The position numbers were made by a program, and so were the translations under genes. The notes under the pieces were generated by a model that saw only the letters and a list, made by a program, of their open reading frames with translations, made no database searches and had not been told where the DNA came from. Shown piece by piece: positions 6,132-8,656 of a stretch of 8,656 nucleotides of DNA. This DNA comes from Rhodoferax sp. (GTDB lineage Bacteria; Pseudomonadota; Gammaproteobacteria; Burkholderiales; Burkholderiaceae_C), in assembly GCA_020048795.1 (NCBI GenBank), contig JAIFMA010000010.1, positions 1-8,656 of the forward strand, given 5' to 3'. Each line of letters starts with the position of its first letter. The first letter of the stretch is position 1.

Positions 6132-6836
6132 TTACTTCAGCGAACCAAACACCTTCTGCAGCAAGGCACTGCCAGTGCCAACCGGGTCCTGGCGAATCTT
6201 TTTCTCTTCCTCGCCAATCATGAAATAGAGGCCATCGAGGGTCTTGTCGGTGACATAGTGCTCGATGCTGACCTGGTCATCCTTGAGCAGCCCCATGGAC
6301 GCGGCTTTGCTGGCGATCTGGTTGTATTTCTCGGCCAGATTGACCTGAGAGGTAGCTTTTGTGACCACAGGAAGAAATTTTTGCGCCAGCGACCCGCGCG
6401 TCTTGTCGGCAAAAAACCGGGTGACCGAGGTATCACTGCCACCAAGAAGGGTCCGGGCATCCTGAAAACTCATGGATTTCACCGCACCCACCAGCGTGTC
6501 CTGCGCCAACGGGACGGCGGCTTCAGCGGCATGGTTCATGGCGTTGACAAGTTCATCGAGCCGCGCACCCTGTCCAAAGGTGCGCAACAGTTTTGCGGCA
6601 TCCTGCAGATAGCCCGGCAAGGGAATGCGAACCCGTTCGTTGCCCAAAAAGCCATCCGGGCGGCCCAGCAAGGTGATGGCTGAACGCGCGCCCTGTTCCA
6701 GCGCAGCGCTCAGACCCTGTGACACCTGAAGGTTTGACAGTGGGCCTGCAGACTGCGCCAGCGCAGTGTCATGTAAAAATGCCAGCGAGCTGGCAGTCAT
6801 TGAAAAGAGAAAGGTGCTGACCTGACGGCGCTGCAT
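6132..6836 (-). CDS. DUF4197 domain-containing exported protein
   Basis: A 234-residue protein matching the uncharacterised DUF4197 family: GLSAALEQGARSAITLLGRPDGF (~41-63) leading into VRIPLPGYL, then MNHAAEAAVPLAQDTLVGAV (100-119), the SFQDARTLLGGSDTSVTRFF segment (~123-142) and KFLPVVTKAT, followed by YNQIASKAA. No biochemical role is established for the family that I know of. An N-terminal export signal is clear: MQRRQVSTFLFSMTASSLAF..., with likely cleavage after ALA (25-27) before QS. The RRQVSTFL start is twin-arginine-like, but not a full Tat consensus. ATG 6836 is chosen because the signal peptide starts there and AAGG lies about 8 bases upstream; the frame stays open to 6914 with non-family sequence. 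It lies 90 bp downstream of cytochrome c' and 15 bp ahead of the MFS gene. Confidence 0.82.
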   Translation of the reverse strand: MQRRQVSTFLFSMTASSLAFLHDTALAQSAGPLSNLQVSQGLSAALEQGARSAITLLGRPDGFLGNERVRIPLPGYLQDAAKLLRTFGQGARLDELVNAMNHAAEAAVPLAQDTLVGAVKSMSFQDARTLLGGSDTSVTRFFADKTRGSLAQKFLPVVTKATSQVNLAEKYNQIASKAASMGLLKDDQVSIEHYVTDKTLDGLYFMIGEEEKKIRQDPVGTGSALLQKVFGSLK

Positions 6837-6926
6837 GGGATGACCTTGTGTGAACTGGAAGTGAGTCATCTTAACGCCTGGCAGCACTGACGGGGTTGCC
6901 AGCACCACCTGCATCAGGAAACAGCT

Positions 6927-7379
6927 TTACTTGGCGCGGAAGTCGTCGTGACAGGATTTGCAGGTGCCACCGACCGCATTGACGGCGACCTTGATGTTGT
7001 CGAGGCTGCCGCTCTTGGCTGCGACGGTCAGTTTGGCCATCTCAGTCTGCAGTTTGTGGGCGTAGTCATCGAACTTGGCTTTTTCTGTCCAGATTTCGGA
7101 CTTGGCCTTGGTATCACCCTTGTCTGTGCCCGGGCCAAATCCTTCCCAGGGCAGTTTGGCGGCGAATTCAGCCACGGCAGCACTTTCAGCTGCGACCTTG
7201 GCATCAAACGGTGCTTTACCACCGGCCATGGCAGCCACACGGCCAAAATTTTGTTGCATCACAAACAACGCGTTCTTGCGGTACTTGATGGCATCTTCAG
7301 GCTTGGCAAACTGGGCAGCAGCAGGCAACACGAAGCTGGCACCAAGGGTGGCAAGGAGAACAGCAGAAAATTTAGTCAT
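6927..7379 (-). CDS. Cytochrome c' (class II c-type cytochrome), periplasmic
   Basis: A 150-residue precursor of a four-helix-bundle class II cytochrome c. MTKFSAVLLATLGASFVLPAAAQ is a Sec signal peptide, with cleavage around residue 22-23, leaving about 127 residues, the usual mature size. The family start IKYRKNALFVMQQNFGRVAAM (~31-51) follows, and the single haem-binding motif CKSCH is at 140-144 near the C-terminus, ending HDDFRAK as is typical. Cytochrome c' binds gases at a five-coordinate haem and is linked to NO tolerance in denitrifiers and phototrophs; physiological partner here is unknown. ATG 7379 is preceded by GGAA; the open frame continues to 7787 only by running over the divergent cytochrome b gene and is not coding there. 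It diverges from the cytochrome b561 gene, suggesting joint regulation. Confidence 0.92.
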   Translation of the reverse strand: MTKFSAVLLATLGASFVLPAAAQFAKPEDAIKYRKNALFVMQQNFGRVAAMAGGKAPFDAKVAAESAAVAEFAAKLPWEGFGPGTDKGDTKAKSEIWTEKAKFDDYAHKLQTEMAKLTVAAKSGSLDNIKVAVNAVGGTCKSCHDDFRAK

Positions 7380-7477
7380 GGGATTCCGATCAAAGTTAAA
7401 CTGAAATAAAAACTGACAGGGCGGGAGTTTAGGGTGATTTGGAAATTTGTGCAGATGGCACCAAAACTGAGGTAAAT
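7380..7477. promoter_or_regulatory. Divergent intergenic region of cytochrome c' and cytochrome b561
   Basis: This 98-bp segment separates two outward-facing start codons and is more AT-rich than its surroundings (for example 7391-7411), so it must hold the promoters of both genes. I could not identify a convincing -35/-10 pair, nor a complete FNR/NNR-type TTGAT-N4-ATCAA site; only an isolated GATCAA (7388-7393) is visible. Confidence 0.5.
7469..7473 (+). promoter_or_regulatory. Ribosome binding site of the cytochrome b561 gene
   Basis: GAGGT ends 4 bases before ATG 7478. It is the clearest Shine-Dalgarno in the window and decides the start against the upstream in-frame TTG at 7439. Confidence 0.7.
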
Positions 7478-8143
7478 ATGAAAGCTGTTGTTCGTGTATG
7501 GGATGCCCCGACCCGCGTGTTTCACTGGGCTCTTGCGGTCTGTGTCGTGTGTCTGGTGGTGACGGCCCAGCTAGGTGGCGCTGCCATGACGTGGCATTTC
7601 CGATTTGGCTATTGTGTTTTGAGTTTGCTGGTATTTCGCCTGGTCTGGGGGTTTGTGGGCGGCCACTGGTCGCGTTTTGGCAGCTTTCTTTATCGTCCAG
7701 GCCAGATTTGGCGTTACGTCCACGGACGGGGGGATGCGACAGACTCGGTAGGGCATAACCCGCTCGGCGCGTTTTCAGTCTTCGCACTGCTGGGGTTTTT
7801 AAGCCTACAGGTGGCCTCAGGACTGTTCAGCGATGATGAAATTGCGTCCGCCGGGCCGCTGGTCAAATTTGTCTCGGCCACCTGGGTGGGCAATGCCACC
7901 TTCTATCACAAAGAGGTGGGCAAGCTCATCTTGCTGGCGCTGGTGGTACTTCACCTGGCAGCCATCGCGGCGTACTTTCTGCAAAAGGGCGAAAACCTGG
8001 TGCGCCCGATGCTGACGGGAGACAAGGCACTTGATTTCCCCGCGCCGAGTTCGAGCGACCAACTGGCTGACCGAGTCAAGGCGGGCATCATCATCCTGTC
8101 ATGCAGTGCACTGGTGTACGCCGCAGTGACCTGGGCGGGTTGA
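7478..8143 (+). CDS. Cytochrome b561 / Ni,Fe-hydrogenase b-type cytochrome family membrane protein
   Basis: A 221-residue inner-membrane dihaem b-type cytochrome. It begins MKAVVRVWDAPTRVFHW, the family signature with His16, and has four main hydrophobic helices (~14-32, 42-60, 95-113, 148-168) plus a C-terminal one (~201-219). Candidate haem ligands are His16, His63, His144 and His159; His40 and His82 are extra. VGHNPLGAFSVFALLG (~91-106) is a further family hallmark. Such proteins pass electrons from the quinol pool to periplasmic c-type partners; the cytochrome c' encoded divergently next door is an obvious candidate, as in the related Shewanella and Rhodobacter SHP/cytochrome b/dihaem c clusters, though this pairing is inference. 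A longer frame from TTG 7439 is rejected given the good RBS at 7469. Its stop lies 2 bp from that of the convergent peroxiredoxin gene. Confidence 0.9.
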   Translation: MKAVVRVWDAPTRVFHWALAVCVVCLVVTAQLGGAAMTWHFRFGYCVLSLLVFRLVWGFVGGHWSRFGSFLYRPGQIWRYVHGRGDATDSVGHNPLGAFSVFALLGFLSLQVASGLFSDDEIASAGPLVKFVSATWVGNATFYHKEVGKLILLALVVLHLAAIAAYFLQKGENLVRPMLTGDKALDFPAPSSSDQLADRVKAGIIILSCSALVYAAVTWAG

Positions 8144-8166
8144 GTTCAGGCGCTTTTAGCCTGAGC
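8144..8166. terminator. Hairpin spanning both convergent stop codons (cytochrome b561 / peroxiredoxin)
   Basis: TCAGGC (8146-8151), loop GCTTTTA, GCCTGA (8159-8164) form a perfect 6-bp stem; a T-G wobble (8145/8165) and a G-C pair (8144/8166) extend it to 8. It covers the peroxiredoxin stop and abuts the cytochrome b stop, so it could end transcripts from both sides. No T-run follows on either strand, so the call is tentative. Confidence 0.35.
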
Positions 8167-8655
8167 TAGCAGCGTAGCAGCGTCGCTGACTTCAAATTTT
8201 CCGGGGCCTTCAACGTTGAGGGTGACAACCCGGCCGTCTTTGACCAGCATTGAGTAGCGGTTGCTGCGCAGTCCCAGTCCCTTGCCGGTCAAGTCGAGCG
8301 TCAGGCCGGTTGCTTTGGCAAACGCTGCGTCACCGTCCGCCAGCATACGCACCTTGTCACCCGTTTTCTGATCACGTGCCCAGGCACCCATGACAAATGC
8401 GTCATTGACACTCAGGCACCATATTTCATCGACACCAGCCGCTTTGAGTGCCTCAGCGTTCTCAATGTAGCCCGGCACATGTTTGGCAGAACATGTCGGC
8501 GTGAAAGCACCCGGCAGCGCAAAAAGGGCGATGGTCTTGCCGGCACTGGCAGCTGTCACATCCACCGGATTGGGGCCGATGCTGCAAGCGCCACTTGCCA
8601 CTTCTGAGAACTCCATCAGGGTCACGGCGGGCAATGGATGACCAACTTCAATCAT
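8146..8655 (-). CDS. Peroxiredoxin, Prx5 (AHP1/type II) family
   Basis: A complete 169-residue cytoplasmic thiol peroxidase of the Prx5 group, which reduces H2O2 and organic hydroperoxides using glutaredoxin/glutathione or thioredoxin. The active-site motif is LFALPGAFTPTCSAKHVPGY (44-63) with peroxidatic Cys55 and Thr52. The family segments VDEIWCLSVNDAFVMGAWARDQ (75-96), with Cys80, and the RSNRYSMLVKDG stretch, with the conserved Arg, follow. Cys24 is a third cysteine in the loop SGACSIGPNP and its role is unclear. No glutaredoxin domain is fused, unlike some bacterial hybrid Prx5 proteins. ATG 8655 starts one base from the window edge, so promoter and RBS are out of view; MIEVGHPLPAVTL fits the family N-terminus, so the start is trusted. 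It converges on the cytochrome b561 gene. Confidence 0.95.
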   Translation of the reverse strand: MIEVGHPLPAVTLMEFSEVASGACSIGPNPVDVTAASAGKTIALFALPGAFTPTCSAKHVPGYIENAEALKAAGVDEIWCLSVNDAFVMGAWARDQKTGDKVRMLADGDAAFAKATGLTLDLTGKGLGLRSNRYSMLVKDGRVVTLNVEGPGKFEVSDAATLLAQAKSA

Positions 8656-8656
8656 A

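Noticed and set aside
6878..6902. CTGGCA...TGCCAG inverted repeat downstream of cytochrome c' as a terminator
   Set aside because: The loop is 13 nt and there is no T-run; too weak to call.
7380..7787. N-terminal extension of cytochrome c' to 7787
   Set aside because: It overlaps the cytochrome b561 gene on the other strand and precedes a complete signal peptide at ATG 7379.

Overview
The window reads as ordinary chromosomal sequence from a GC-rich betaproteobacterium, most probably of the family Comamonadaceae (Rhodoferax- or Polaromonas-like). The reasons are the mannose-family EIIA/HPr/EI trio without a sugar-specific permease, the cytochrome c'/cytochrome b561 pair, a DUF4197 lipoprotein-like exported protein, and short GC-rich and palindromic repeats of the kind I associate with that family. 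The organism assignment is inference from family resemblance; no database search was possible.

Layout. Positions 1-2156 (+) hold the 3' part of glcD (glycolate oxidase FAD subunit) followed after 9 bp by a single gene that fuses LrgA/CidA and LrgB/CidB. Positions 2178-4808 (-) hold EIIA(Man)-ptsH-ptsI, an incomplete, probably regulatory phosphotransferase chain, convergent with the glc unit. The ptsH-ptsI gap is filled by two perfect 75-bp tandem repeats. Positions 4878-6836 (-) hold an MFS transporter and, just upstream of it, a DUF4197 exported protein. Cytochrome c' (6927-7379, -) and a cytochrome b561-type membrane protein (7478-8143, +) diverge from a 98-bp intergenic region. A Prx5-type peroxiredoxin (8146-8655, -) converges on the cytochrome b gene with 2 bp between the stop codons. 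There is no gene-free stretch over 300 bp, and I saw no tRNA, rRNA, CRISPR array or transposase.

How the genes may work together. glcD plus the LrgA-LrgB fusion is the most interesting unit: the plant plastid glycolate/glycerate transporter PLGG1 is also an LrgA-LrgB fusion, so a fused bacterial homologue directly behind a glycolate oxidase gene suggests coupled transport and oxidation of glycolate. The PTS trio would pass phosphate from PEP through EI (His214) to HPr (His15) and EIIA (His10), with HPr Ser46 available to an HPr kinase located elsewhere. Cytochrome c' and the cytochrome b561 protein may form an electron-transfer or NO/oxygen-stress module, next to a peroxide-detoxifying peroxiredoxin. 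No clearly new system is proven here; the strongest leads are the glcD-lrgAB pairing and two repeat elements that have altered gene boundaries or coding sequence.
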